Shown here piece after piece: positions 1 to 8,323 of a DNA stretch of 64,000 nucleotides; positions within the stretch are counted from its first letter, which is position 1, and the number at the start of each line of letters is the position of its first letter. The notes under the pieces were generated by a model. That model saw only the letters and a program-made list of their open reading frames with translations. It did not search any database and was not told the DNA's origin. The DNA lies in the NCBI GenBank assembly GCA_022844135.1, contig JALHMG010000017.1, positions 34,382 to 98,381 on the forward strand. The letters are read 5' to 3'. Position numbers and translations under genes: made by a program. Source of the stretch: Lysobacterales bacterium. GTDB taxonomy: Bacteria > Pseudomonadota > Gammaproteobacteria > Xanthomonadales > SZUA-5.

Positions 1-111
1 ATTGCGCTGCTCTTCTGTCACCGCATAGCAGACATCGTAAATATTGAAGCTCAGCGCTTTGGTGAGGTTGTTGAAACCCTGCAGTTTCAGGCGCGGCAGT
101 GGTTTGACCAT
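1..111 (-). CDS. speD: S-adenosylmethionine decarboxylase, N-terminal part
   Basis: Only the first 37 codons are inside the window; the gene runs off the left edge. The peptide carries [13 protein letters not shown] and IYDVCYA (about residues 10-31), the start of class I (E. coli-type) SpeD. The family makes decarboxylated SAM, the aminopropyl donor for spermidine, and matures by self-cleavage to a pyruvoyl enzyme; that cleavage site is not in view. The ATG at 109-111 gives exactly the family N-terminus. The gene is divergent from the Crp/Clp-like gene 236 bp away, so the two share a promoter region. Identification from the fragment is firm; function of the unseen part cannot be judged. Confidence 0.9.
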   Translation of the reverse strand, partial: MVKPLPRLKLQGFNNLTKALSFNIYDVCYAVTEEQRN

Positions 112-347
112 GGCTGGCTCCGGTGAGTGGTAATGGGCGGCCTGCGGCCGCATGAAGCGGGGCATAAGTCGCGGGGCACGGGGCGCGGGGAGCAATCGGG
201 CGCGCTCGCCCGCGAGTTGCTCTTCCGTACCCCTTGCCCCGTCACCCGTACCCCGTGACGGCCGCGGATTATGGGGCAAGCAAGTTTCGCTCGATAGCGC
301 GTGCGGTTTTGCTATGTTTCGCACGGGTTCAGGCGAGAGGATGCGCG

Positions 348-1067
348 ATGGCAACTGCAAAAAACGAAAAGCCGATACTGCGCTACTCATTGCAAGCGAG
401 CTTGAGAAAGCTGGCGTTATCCAAGCCGTTGGCGCCCGAGCCGCACCACATCGAGCGTTTTCTGCAGCTCTGCCATCGACGACGTTATCCGTCCAAAGCG
501 CCGATCATTCGTCCGGGAGATGTAGCGAACACGCTCTACTACATCATCGATGGCTCCCTGGCAGTCATGAGCGAGGACGAAGAAGGACGCGAGTTGATCC
601 TGGCCTACGTCAATGAAGGCGACTTTATCGGCGAGATGGGCCTCTTCATGGAGCCGGAAAAGCGCGAGGTGCTGGTGCGCACGCGCACAGCATGCGAGCT
701 GGCGGAAATCAGCTACGAGCGATTGTTCCAGTTGTTCGAGGGTCCGCTCAAGGAAGAGTGCCCGCGCATTTTGTTCTCGATCGCAGCGCAGCTTACGAAG
801 CGGCTGCTGCTCACCTCGCGCAAAGTGTCGCGCCTGGCGTTTATGGACGTTACCAGTCGCGTCGGCCGCACGCTGGTCGATCTGTGCGAAGAACCGGATT
901 CGATGACGCATCCCAAAGGCACGCAAATCCGCATCTCGCGCCAGGAGATTTCGCGCATCGTTGGCTGCTCGCGCGAGATGGTCGGGCGCGTGCTCAAGCA
1001 GTTGGAAGAAGACGGCAAGATCAGCGTCGCTGGAAAAACCATCGTCGTATTCGGAACCCGCGGATGA
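348..1067 (+). CDS. clp: Crp/Clp-family transcriptional regulator
   Basis: A 239-residue CRP/FNR-superfamily regulator. The N-terminal half is a cyclic-nucleotide-binding beta-roll ([20 protein letters not shown], then GEMGLF); the C-terminal half is a winged helix with [20 protein letters not shown] as recognition helix-turn-helix. In Xanthomonads the orthologue Clp is a global regulator of virulence and extracellular enzymes and responds to cyclic-di-GMP rather than cAMP; that is known of the family and not shown here. I chose the ATG at 348 over an upstream ATG at 234 because the extra residues are not family-like and GAGAGG sits about 7 nt upstream. Its stop overlaps the next ATG (ATGA), so the downstream gene is probably co-translated. 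Confidence 0.9.
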   Translation: MATAKNEKPILRYSLQASLRKLALSKPLAPEPHHIERFLQLCHRRRYPSKAPIIRPGDVANTLYYIIDGSLAVMSEDEEGRELILAYVNEGDFIGEMGLFMEPEKREVLVRTRTACELAEISYERLFQLFEGPLKEECPRILFSIAAQLTKRLLLTSRKVSRLAFMDVTSRVGRTLVDLCEEPDSMTHPKGTQIRISRQEISRIVGCSREMVGRVLKQLEEDGKISVAGKTIVVFGTRG

Positions 1068-2170
1068 AGTGGGTTGCCCTGCTCGCGGCCTTGCTGTTGC
1101 TCGCTGCAGGCACACTCGCCCTGTGGCGCGCCAATGCTCCGGCCAGCAGCGACTCCACGCAGTCCCCCGCAGATGGCGGCGTAGCGACCGAGCGCACCTC
1201 GTCTGTCGTCGGCGAAGCGCCACAAACACCGACGAGCGCGATCGAAATCGACGCATCGCAGCGGACGGACGGGCCGTCCGCTGCGGCAGCCTCGAACATC
1301 GATCCGATATCGGTCCCATCGGGCATCGCTTTGCGCGACAGCATTGAGGCGCTTCTTGAGTTGTCGCGCGCCGGAAATCGCGAAGCGACAAAGCGACTGT
1401 TTCGGGAACTCACCGAGTGTCTGGGATTCAGAAACGCTAACCGCCAGGTCGATGTAGCGTTGGCGATGGAAGAGATGGGTCGGAACCGGCCGCGAAGCGG
1501 CGAGTTCTTGCAGCAAATGATGAACCGCGCCGCCGAGACCGTCGCCAAGCTCGATGAACAATGCCAGGACCTGCCGGAGAACTACGACAGCGCTCTCTTG
1601 TTTGAGGTCCAGAGGCGCGCGGCGGACATGGGCGATCTCGCCGGGCAACTGGCATTCGTGGTCGCGCCGGCGATCGATCTGAATCGTGCCATCGAGCAGC
1701 GCGATCGGATCGAGATTTTTGCCGAACTGGCGCCGCAGTTCGCGCAAGCCGCGCTGCAGCAAAGCAGCGGTCAGGCGGTATTCGCACTGATGAATGGCTA
1801 CGACAGCCAACCGGAGCTTTGGCGCAATCGACGCGGTGGCGGATCCCGGCCCGAAAACGCCGCGATGCAGCGCGCATTCCTCGCGAGTGTGCCAAGAAGC
1901 GCGTTTCAGCAAGCGCTCGGCAGCGACGATGCCAAGGCGTATCAGTACGCGTTGTTATGCAAGCGCGTCTGCAATTTCGCCGATATCGAAATCGCCACGA
2001 CGACCGCCGCACGCCTCGAAGGCGGATTGGCGAGCGATGCGCGCGCCTTGGCGCGCACCAATGCCGACGATTTGTTCGATCGTTTTTTTGCCGGCAAGCC
2101 GCGGCCCGACGATATCGATCTGATTGAACTGCGAATGGCCGCTTCGGGATTCATGTTTCGGATGCGCTGA
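1064..2170 (+). CDS. Hypothetical membrane-anchored protein coupled to clp
   Basis: A 368-residue protein starting at the ATG that overlaps the clp stop codon (ATGA). It opens with one hydrophobic segment (residues 5-22, WVALLAALLLLAAGTLAL), then a Ser/Pro/Ala-rich linker to about residue 80 and a globular, mainly helical part with four or five cysteines spread through it. I recognise no domain. The layout suggests an inner-membrane anchor with a periplasmic body, or an uncleaved secreted protein. Translational overlap with clp suggests they are expressed together; whether it takes part in Clp signalling is unknown. The coding call rests on length, the clean overlap and codon pattern. Confidence 0.75.
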   Translation: MKWVALLAALLLLAAGTLALWRANAPASSDSTQSPADGGVATERTSSVVGEAPQTPTSAIEIDASQRTDGPSAAAASNIDPISVPSGIALRDSIEALLELSRAGNREATKRLFRELTECLGFRNANRQVDVALAMEEMGRNRPRSGEFLQQMMNRAAETVAKLDEQCQDLPENYDSALLFEVQRRAADMGDLAGQLAFVVAPAIDLNRAIEQRDRIEIFAELAPQFAQAALQQSSGQAVFALMNGYDSQPELWRNRRGGGSRPENAAMQRAFLASVPRSAFQQALGSDDAKAYQYALLCKRVCNFADIEIATTTAARLEGGLASDARALARTNADDLFDRFFAGKPRPDDIDLIELRMAASGFMFRMR

Positions 2171-2374
2171 GCGTCGGCGCATCGCCAGGTGTAGTGCTTC
2201 GCTATTGGCGGGACCAAGATTTTCGGCCCGCGCCAAGGCGCGAGAAGGGAGAAAGTCGGCTGCTTTCGCGGCATGTCGCGTGATCGACCGAACGCCCGGC
2301 GGCTGCGCCGACGGGCTAAAAGCAACGCAGGATCGGGTCGAAAGGCGCGGAAATATGTTCCGACGATAGCGAAG

Positions 2375-3394
2375 CTAGCGTCGCGCAAATCGATAGTGGC
2401 CCACCAACCATTGCTCACCGCCTGCATAACCGAACAGTTCGGCGCACGCGAGATAAAACATCCGCCAGCGCTGTAGCCACACGGCAGCATCCGGCTCGCC
2501 ATAAGTGGCCTTGAACAGATCGAGAATCTCATTGCGATGCGCATCGGTGTTCTGCAGCCAATGCTCGCTGGTCTGCTGATAGTGCCGGCCATTGACGCGC
2601 CACTGCTCTTCCAGTCGCAGATCGCGCTGGAAGTACAGCAGCGTATCGGCCGCCGGCATCAGTCCGCCGGTGAAGAAATAGCGGCCCATCCAGTTGTCTT
2701 CGCCCTCGACCTCAAACGGATACATCACTTCGCGGTGGCAGAAAATGTGCACAAACAACTTGCCGCCTGGCTTCAACCAAGACGCGATACGACCCAGCAG
2801 GATCTCGTAGTTGCGCATGTGCTCGAACATCTCGATAGAGACGCAGCGATCAAAGGTGTTTGGATCGAGTTTCAGCTCATTCACGTCGCAGGTGATGACG
2901 CGGACATTGTCCATGCCCCGCTCCTTGAGCCGCGCCTCGATGTGTTCGCGCTGCGGGCGCGAATTCGACACCGCGGTGATGCGCGCGTTCGGGAAGTGTT
3001 CCGCCATCCACAGCGTCAGCGAGCCCCAACCGCAGCCGAGCTCCAGGATTTCCTGCCCGTCGGCGAGTTCCGCGCGCTCGTTGTAAAGCGCCAGCATCGC
3101 CTCCTCTGCCTGATCGAGCGACTCCGATCCGGTGTTGTAGTAACAGCTTGAATACTTCAGCCGCTTGCCCAGGCAGCGCAGAAAAAACGCGGGCGGCAGT
3201 TCATAGTGCTGCTCGTTGGCAGCTTTGGTTTCGATCGCGATCGGGCTCGTTCGCAGCTGCTCGATGCGCGCGCGAAACCGAGCGTACCAATCGCCTTTGT
3301 ATTCGTCTTTGAGGCGCTGGGCGTTCAGTCGACGTATGCCGATGCGCGTCAGTGGATCGGGAATGAGACCGCGTTCGCAGAGGGTGATGAGCAT
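2375..3394 (-). CDS. Cyclopropane-fatty-acid-synthase-like SAM methyltransferase (second paralogue)
   Basis: A 339-residue class I SAM-dependent methyltransferase of the Mycolic_acid/CFA synthase group. It has the substrate-side motif EQHYELPPAFF near residue 61, YSSCYY at about 81, the SAM loop ILELGCGWGSLTLW at about 115, and SIEMFEHMRNY further on. It is shorter than true CFA synthases (about 380-425 residues) and lacks their N-terminal extension. It is the last gene of the lipid operon, separated from the DUF1295 gene by a low-complexity spacer. A second, short CFA-like methyltransferase with DUF1295 proteins is a pattern I know from other proteobacteria; the exact substrate is unknown. 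Lipid methyl transfer at the membrane surface is inferred. Confidence 0.82.
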   Translation of the reverse strand: MLITLCERGLIPDPLTRIGIRRLNAQRLKDEYKGDWYARFRARIEQLRTSPIAIETKAANEQHYELPPAFFLRCLGKRLKYSSCYYNTGSESLDQAEEAMLALYNERAELADGQEILELGCGWGSLTLWMAEHFPNARITAVSNSRPQREHIEARLKERGMDNVRVITCDVNELKLDPNTFDRCVSIEMFEHMRNYEILLGRIASWLKPGGKLFVHIFCHREVMYPFEVEGEDNWMGRYFFTGGLMPAADTLLYFQRDLRLEEQWRVNGRHYQQTSEHWLQNTDAHRNEILDLFKATYGEPDAAVWLQRWRMFYLACAELFGYAGGEQWLVGHYRFARR

Positions 3395-3518
3395 CCTTTG
3401 CTTTCTCTGGTTGGAGGTTGGAGGTTAGGTTGATGGTTGACGGTTGATGGCTGGTGGCGTCAGACACGAGTTCAGCGATGTGGTTTCGAACCAACAACCA
3501 CGTACCAACCACCAACAC

Positions 3519-4292
3519 TTAGCGCTTCGGAAACCACGGCACCAACGCGCTCGTGGTTCGCTGATACTCGCGGTAATCCTCGCCTCGCGAACGCAAGGAT
3601 TGCGCTTCGACGAAAGGGATGCCGGTAATCCAGCACAGCGAAACCAGCATGACGATCGGGCCCAAAATCGCGAGCCACGCATGCGGCGCGCCGATCGCGA
3701 GCAACAGGTACGCGAACCAATGCAGCCACTCGAAGAAATAATTCGGATGCCGCGAGTACCGCCACAAACCGTCGCGGCAGGTTTTGCCTTTGTTGCGCGG
3801 ATTGGTGCGAAAACGTGCCAACTGCAGGTCTGCAATCGACTCGCCCGTCAAGCTGACGACCCACACCAGAACGCCAAGCACCATCCAGATGGAAAGGTTT
3901 TCGCGCGGGTTGCTGGCGGCAACATAAAACGGTACCGAAAACATCAGCACCAGCAGCGCCTGAGCCTGGAAGAAGCCGAAGAACTTCAGCTGATTGCCCT
4001 GCCAGTGCTCGCGCAAAAACGCGTAACGTCCGTCCTCGCTCTCATTGAGCACTCGATGCAAAAGATGCAGGGACAAGCGGAATCCCCACGCCGCGGCAAG
4101 CACCGCCACCAGAATACGCGGCAGGAAAGCGCCATCGGCGATGGCACCGTAATACAGCGCCGCGCAGCCGAGCAAGGCCGCCCAGGCCACATCGACGAAA
4201 CCGGCATTGCGCGTACGTACCTGCACGTACCAGACGGCAGACATCGCCAGCGCGGAGACCGCCCAGACGATCAGCAGCGGCCATAAGCTCAT
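3519..4292 (-). CDS. DUF1295 membrane protein (steroid-5-alpha-reductase-like fold)
   Basis: A 257-residue integral membrane protein with about six or seven hydrophobic segments. Near the C-terminus it has GLWRYSRHPNYFFEWLHW, the signature shared by DUF1295 proteins, isoprenylcysteine methyltransferases and steroid 5-alpha-reductases, where it binds the cofactor. The start chosen is the ATG at 4290-4292, which overlaps the DUF2878 stop (ATGA); an upstream in-frame ATG at 4406 would lie inside DUF2878. A lipid reductase or methyltransferase role fits the motif and neighbours but is inferred. Confidence 0.85.
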   Translation of the reverse strand: MSLWPLLIVWAVSALAMSAVWYVQVRTRNAGFVDVAWAALLGCAALYYGAIADGAFLPRILVAVLAAAWGFRLSLHLLHRVLNESEDGRYAFLREHWQGNQLKFFGFFQAQALLVLMFSVPFYVAASNPRENLSIWMVLGVLVWVVSLTGESIADLQLARFRTNPRNKGKTCRDGLWRYSRHPNYFFEWLHWFAYLLLAIGAPHAWLAILGPIVMLVSLCWITGIPFVEAQSLRSRGEDYREYQRTTSALVPWFPKR

Positions 4293-4825
4293 TGCGCAGG
4301 GGCCGGATCGAAGCGCGGCAGCCAGGATGTCGCGAGGTACATCAGGAACGGCGTGAGGATGGCCCAGGCAACGCCGAGGACGCCGTACACCCAGATCGGC
4401 TCCCAAAGAAACTCGACTGCCGCAAATTTGCTCTGCGCGACCCAGTACGCCAGTGGACCACCGACCAGTCCGAAGATCGCCGACAGCACTGGCTTACCTT
4501 TGAAAAAGCGCATCGAGTGATTGAGTGTCAGCGCAAAGCTCATCCACATGGCGACGATCCAGATCGGCGCCAGGCCCGTAAAGGGGACCGGCTCGGCATA
4601 GCGCAGCAGTCCCGCCTGCACGTAAAGCGAGTCGACGACAACGCCAACCAGACACGCCACGCAAAGCAGAGTGAAGTCGGTGCGAGGCCAGGGCGAGAGT
4701 CTGAAAACGATTGCGCCCAGCGCAGCGGTAGCCGCCAGACCTGCCCACCAATACCCTGCACCCGCGCCTGCCACCGTAACCACCCAAGCGACTTGGAACA
4801 GGACCAGATTGAGTAATACGTGCAT
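4289..4825 (-). CDS. DUF2878 membrane protein
   Basis: A 178-residue protein with five or so transmembrane segments (for example LGAIVFRLSPW, ASLLYVQAGLL-like and PIWIVAMWMSFALTLNHS regions). The pattern MW.SFA.TLNHSM followed by GGPLAYWVA is that of the DUF2878 family. Its function is unknown; homologues sit in the same operon type as DUF1365, CFA synthase and DUF1295. The start follows a C/A-rich leader (4826-4858 on the minus strand) without a clear Shine-Dalgarno sequence. Confidence 0.82.
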   Translation of the reverse strand: MHVLLNLVLFQVAWVVTVAGAGAGYWWAGLAATAALGAIVFRLSPWPRTDFTLLCVACLVGVVVDSLYVQAGLLRYAEPVPFTGLAPIWIVAMWMSFALTLNHSMRFFKGKPVLSAIFGLVGGPLAYWVAQSKFAAVEFLWEPIWVYGVLGVAWAILTPFLMYLATSWLPRFDPAPAQ

Positions 4826-4908
4826 AGATTGTCTGGTTCTCGGTGCTGGGTTCTGGAGCCGTGGCTCGCGTCTTGGCAGACGCGCACCATCGAGGGCTTT
4901 GCCAAGTA

Positions 4909-6186
4909 CTAAATACTGCTCCCGACATCGGGTAGGAATTGTGAGCGCCTATTCTGCGGCTTGGCCAGCAACAAATGCACATCGCTGATCGAGCGTTCCA
5001 GAAAACCGCCTTCGCAATACGCGAAATAGTAGTGCCACATCCGCGAGAACGCATCGGAGTAGCCTTGCAATCGCACCTGCGACAAGCGCTCCATGAAGCG
5101 CTCGCGCCAGGCCTTCAAGGTGAGCGCGTAGGAGGCGCCGAAGTCCTCCAGATTGATCAGGCGCAGATCGCTGACTTTGCGCAACGAACCGACCATCGCG
5201 CTCACCGAGGGAATGAAGCTGCCGGGGAAAATGTGGCGCTTGATGAAATCGACTTCCTTCAGGGCCATCTCGTAGCGATGGTCCTCGATGGTGATCGCCT
5301 GGATCAGGCCCAGGCCATCGTCCTTCAACAGCGAGGAGACCTTGGCGAAATAGGTGTCGAGATATTGATGTCCCACCGCTTCGATCATCTCAATGGACAC
5401 CAGCTTATCGAATTGCCCGTCGAGTTCGCGATAGTCCTTGAGCAGCAGCGTCACGCGATCCTGCAGTCCCGCCTGGGCGATGCGCGACTTCGCCAATTCG
5501 TGTTGACGCTGGCTGATGGTGGTGGTCGTCACGTGTACGCCGTAGCGTTGCGCCGCATGCAGCGCAAAGCCGCCCCAGCCGGTGCCGATTTCGATCAATC
5601 GCTGCCCTGGCTGAAGATCCAGCTTCTGGCAGATGCGATCGAGCTTGCGCTGCTGCGCGACTTCCAGCGACTCGCCCTCGTGCGCGTACATCGCGCTCGA
5701 ATACATCAGCGTCGGGTCCAGAAACAGCTCGAAGAAATCGTTGCCCAGGTCGTAGTGCGCGGCAATGTTCTTGCGGCTGCCGGATTTGCTGTTGCGCCGC
5801 CAGTTGTGCCACAACTTCAGAGCGCTGGTGGCGAACTTTGCGATGCCACTCTCCATACCATCGAGCACGTCGCGATTGCGCACAAAAATGCGCACCAGCG
5901 CGGTCAGATCGTCGACCTCCCAGGCGCCGTCCATATACGCCTCCGCAACCCCGACGCTGCCGCCGAGCGCCATGCGCTGGTAGGTGTCCGGATCGATGAT
6001 CCTGACCTCGGCGTGCAGCGGCTCATCGCGCCGCGCCGAGCCGAAATGGTAGCTCTCGCTGCGTTCGATCAGGGTGAGCCGGCCGTGCTTCAGCTCCGTC
6101 AGTTGTTTCAGCAAATTGCGCTTGAAAAAGGTGCCGCTGATGTCGCCGACGTGAGTCAGGGGAAGCGAGTCGAAGCGATCGGACAT
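4909..6186 (-). CDS. cfa: Cyclopropane-fatty-acyl-phospholipid synthase
   Basis: A 425-residue, full-length CFA synthase. It adds a methylene group from SAM across cis double bonds of phospholipid acyl chains at the inner membrane. Visible motifs are AHYDLGNDFFELFLDPTLMY (about residues 143-162), the SAM loop LIEIGTGWGGFALHAA (about 198), EMIEAVGHQYLDTYF, and KRHIFPGSFIPS. The N-terminal 120 residues match the lipid-binding domain of the long form. ATG at 6186 lies 1 nt after the DUF1365 stop, so translation is coupled. The desaturase at 8324-9475 could supply its unsaturated substrate. Confidence in the reaction is high from motif conservation. Confidence 0.93.
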   Translation of the reverse strand: MSDRFDSLPLTHVGDISGTFFKRNLLKQLTELKHGRLTLIERSESYHFGSARRDEPLHAEVRIIDPDTYQRMALGGSVGVAEAYMDGAWEVDDLTALVRIFVRNRDVLDGMESGIAKFATSALKLWHNWRRNSKSGSRKNIAAHYDLGNDFFELFLDPTLMYSSAMYAHEGESLEVAQQRKLDRICQKLDLQPGQRLIEIGTGWGGFALHAAQRYGVHVTTTTISQRQHELAKSRIAQAGLQDRVTLLLKDYRELDGQFDKLVSIEMIEAVGHQYLDTYFAKVSSLLKDDGLGLIQAITIEDHRYEMALKEVDFIKRHIFPGSFIPSVSAMVGSLRKVSDLRLINLEDFGASYALTLKAWRERFMERLSQVRLQGYSDAFSRMWHYYFAYCEGGFLERSISDVHLLLAKPQNRRSQFLPDVGSSI

Positions 6187-6187
6187 A

Positions 6188-6949
6188 TCAAGTGCCTTTG
6201 GCGGCGGGATGATCGAAAAACGGATTGCGCTTCAGACGAATCAATAGCGCATTCCAATAGATTTTAAGTACTACCTGCGTGGTCATCGCGGGATAGGCGA
6301 GTAGAAAACGCGTGAGCGCGGCATCGCTCAGCTCGCGGCGATCGAGCGCCAGCGTGGCATCGAACATCTGTGCATCGCCCTCGCTGACCCGCATGTTCAC
6401 AGCGAGGTGCTGCGCGGGGGCCGAGAAGCGCCAGTCGTAGCGCAGGCCCATCGGCAGGAACGGCGAGACGTGGAACGCTTTGTCGAAATCCCAGCGCCAC
6501 AGCGAATCCCGAAGCTGCGTGCCGTTGGCGACCAGCAACACATAAGCGTGACGCTCGTTCCACGGCGTGTTGGTGATCTCGGCAAGCACGCTATGCAAAC
6601 GCTCGGTGCGATCGAAGCAATAATAAAAGCTGACGGGATTCATCACGTACCCGAGCGTGCGAACATGCGTCAGCAGCCGCACCGCACCATCGGGACGCTC
6701 GCCGCAACGCTGCTCCACGGCATCCAATACGCAGCGCTTCAAGTCAGCGCCAGAGCCGAAGTAATCGGCACGCCGAAAGCTCAACAAGCCGCGGCGTTCG
6801 ACCTTGAAGCGTCGCAACTTCTCGCCAAGCGTCGGCAACTCATCGAGATCGAGGTAGAACTGGGCAATGCGATAGCGGAACTGATGCGGATGCGGCCGGT
6901 GTCGGCGATGACGCACCACCCCATCGTACAAACACGATTTCAGGTCCAC
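6188..6949 (-). CDS. DUF1365 family protein
   Basis: A 253-residue protein with the DUF1365 features LYDGVVRHRRHRPHPHQFRY at the N-terminus, LLTHVRTLGYVMNPVSFYYC in the middle and KAFHVSPFLPM later. I chose the GTG at 6947-6949, which lies just inside the 3' end of the FAD oxidoreductase gene. An ATG 27 codons upstream (7030) would add residues that do not look like the family. The function is unknown, but DUF1365 is almost always beside an FAD-dependent oxidoreductase and a CFA synthase, exactly as here. Overlap on both sides indicates one transcript. Confidence 0.85.
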   Translation of the reverse strand: MDLKSCLYDGVVRHRRHRPHPHQFRYRIAQFYLDLDELPTLGEKLRRFKVERRGLLSFRRADYFGSGADLKRCVLDAVEQRCGERPDGAVRLLTHVRTLGYVMNPVSFYYCFDRTERLHSVLAEITNTPWNERHAYVLLVANGTQLRDSLWRWDFDKAFHVSPFLPMGLRYDWRFSAPAQHLAVNMRVSEGDAQMFDATLALDRRELSDAALTRFLLAYPAMTTQVVLKIYWNALLIRLKRNPFFDHPAAKGT

Positions 6950-8184
6950 GACACGCCCAGGCGCTCGGCCACGCGCACACCCGAGCGCAAGCCGTCTTCG
7001 TGAAATCCCCAGCCCCAGTACGCGCCGCAATAGGAGATGCCGGAGACGTTGTTGATCTCATCGAACCGCGCTTGCGCGGCCACCGAAGCGTGCGTGTAGA
7101 TCGGGTGCGCATAGTCCATGCGCGCGATGATTTTCGCGGGATCGATGCGCCTGGTGGCGTTCAGCGTGACGACGTATTGCTCCGGCGTGGCCAGACTCTG
7201 CAGCAGATTCATCGAGTAGCTGACGGTGCATGCGCCCTCGCCGCCTTCAAATCGCAGCGCATTCCAGGCTGCCCAAGCGGCTCGGCGCCTTGGCAGCAAG
7301 CTGGTATCGGTGTGCAGCACGGTGTCGTTGCGCTGATACGCGATCGCCCCAAGTACCTCGCGTTCGGCGGCGCTGGGCTGCGCGAGCATCGCCAAGGCTT
7401 GATCGCTGTGGCAGGCAAGCACCACGTGATCAAAGCGGCTGACATCGTCGGCGGTTTGCACGGCCACGCCAGCGCTGGTGCGCGCGATCGACCGCACCTT
7501 GCTGGCGAGACGAAACTCGCCACGAATCTTCGGCGTGAGTCTATCGAGGTACCGCGACGAACCGCCGCTCACCACACTCCACGGCGGGCGATTGCCGGCA
7601 TCGAGCATGCGGTGATTGGCCATGAACTGCACCAAATACTTTGCCGGGAAATCGAGCACCTGGCTGGCTGGCGACGACCATAACGCCGAGGCCATCGGGA
7701 TCAGATGATCGTGCGCAAAGCCGTCGCTGTAGCGATGCGCCTTGAGATAGTCGCCGAGCGTGGGGCCGGGTCCGGACGCGTCGAGCAGCGCTGGCGCCTC
7801 GCGATAAAAACGCAAGATGCCGCGCACCATTCCCCAGAAATACGGACTGAGGATGTTGCGGCGCTGGCAGAACAAGCGATTGACGTCGGTGGCGTTGTAC
7901 TCCAGGCCACTGATCTCGTTCTTCATCGAAAAACTCATCGTCGTCGGCTGCGTCGCGACGTCGAGTTCCTTGAACAGCCGGATGAGGTTGGGATAGTGAT
8001 CCGGATTAAAAACGATGAATCCGGAATCCACGTCTACGGTACGGCCAGCGCGCTCGATACGATGGGTGTGCGTGTGTCCACCCAGGCGCGGCTCGGCTTC
8101 GTAGACCACCACGTCATGCGCGCGCGACAACAAATACGCAGCGCCCAGACCCGCGATGCCTCCTCCGATGATCGCTATGCGCAT
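6940..8184 (-). CDS. FAD-dependent oxidoreductase (amine-oxidase fold)
   Basis: A 414-residue flavoprotein with the dinucleotide-binding loop IAIIGGGIAGLGAAYLL at residues 3-19, then EAEPRLGGHTHT and DSGFIVFN typical of the amine oxidase/phytoene-desaturase-like group that accompanies DUF1365 and CFA synthase. Its end overlaps the DUF1365 start. The substrate is unknown; a role in oxidising or modifying membrane lipids is inferred from the operon. The ATG at 8184 is preceded by a C/A-rich tract (CAACAACCAATAACC) rather than a strong Shine-Dalgarno sequence. Confidence 0.85.
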   Translation of the reverse strand: MRIAIIGGGIAGLGAAYLLSRAHDVVVYEAEPRLGGHTHTHRIERAGRTVDVDSGFIVFNPDHYPNLIRLFKELDVATQPTTMSFSMKNEISGLEYNATDVNRLFCQRRNILSPYFWGMVRGILRFYREAPALLDASGPGPTLGDYLKAHRYSDGFAHDHLIPMASALWSSPASQVLDFPAKYLVQFMANHRMLDAGNRPPWSVVSGGSSRYLDRLTPKIRGEFRLASKVRSIARTSAGVAVQTADDVSRFDHVVLACHSDQALAMLAQPSAAEREVLGAIAYQRNDTVLHTDTSLLPRRRAAWAAWNALRFEGGEGACTVSYSMNLLQSLATPEQYVVTLNATRRIDPAKIIARMDYAHPIYTHASVAAQARFDEINNVSGISYCGAYWGWGFHEDGLRSGVRVAERLGVSWT

Positions 8185-8323
8185 TGCGGTGATTCGTGGT
8201 TATTGGTTGTTGGGTCTTTGTCAGAGGCCGGCAGTTCGTGGAAGGTTCGGATCGAGGTGTGCGGCCCTTCCAAGATCGCAGCTCGCCCCTCCAACAACCG
8301 AGACCCGACAACCAAGAACCCAT

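Noticed and set aside
4975..6267. 430-codon plus-strand frame opposite the cfa gene
   Set aside because: It is antisense to a gene with full family motifs and its translation is Gln/Val/Arg/His-rich with no domain; a GC-rich codon shadow.
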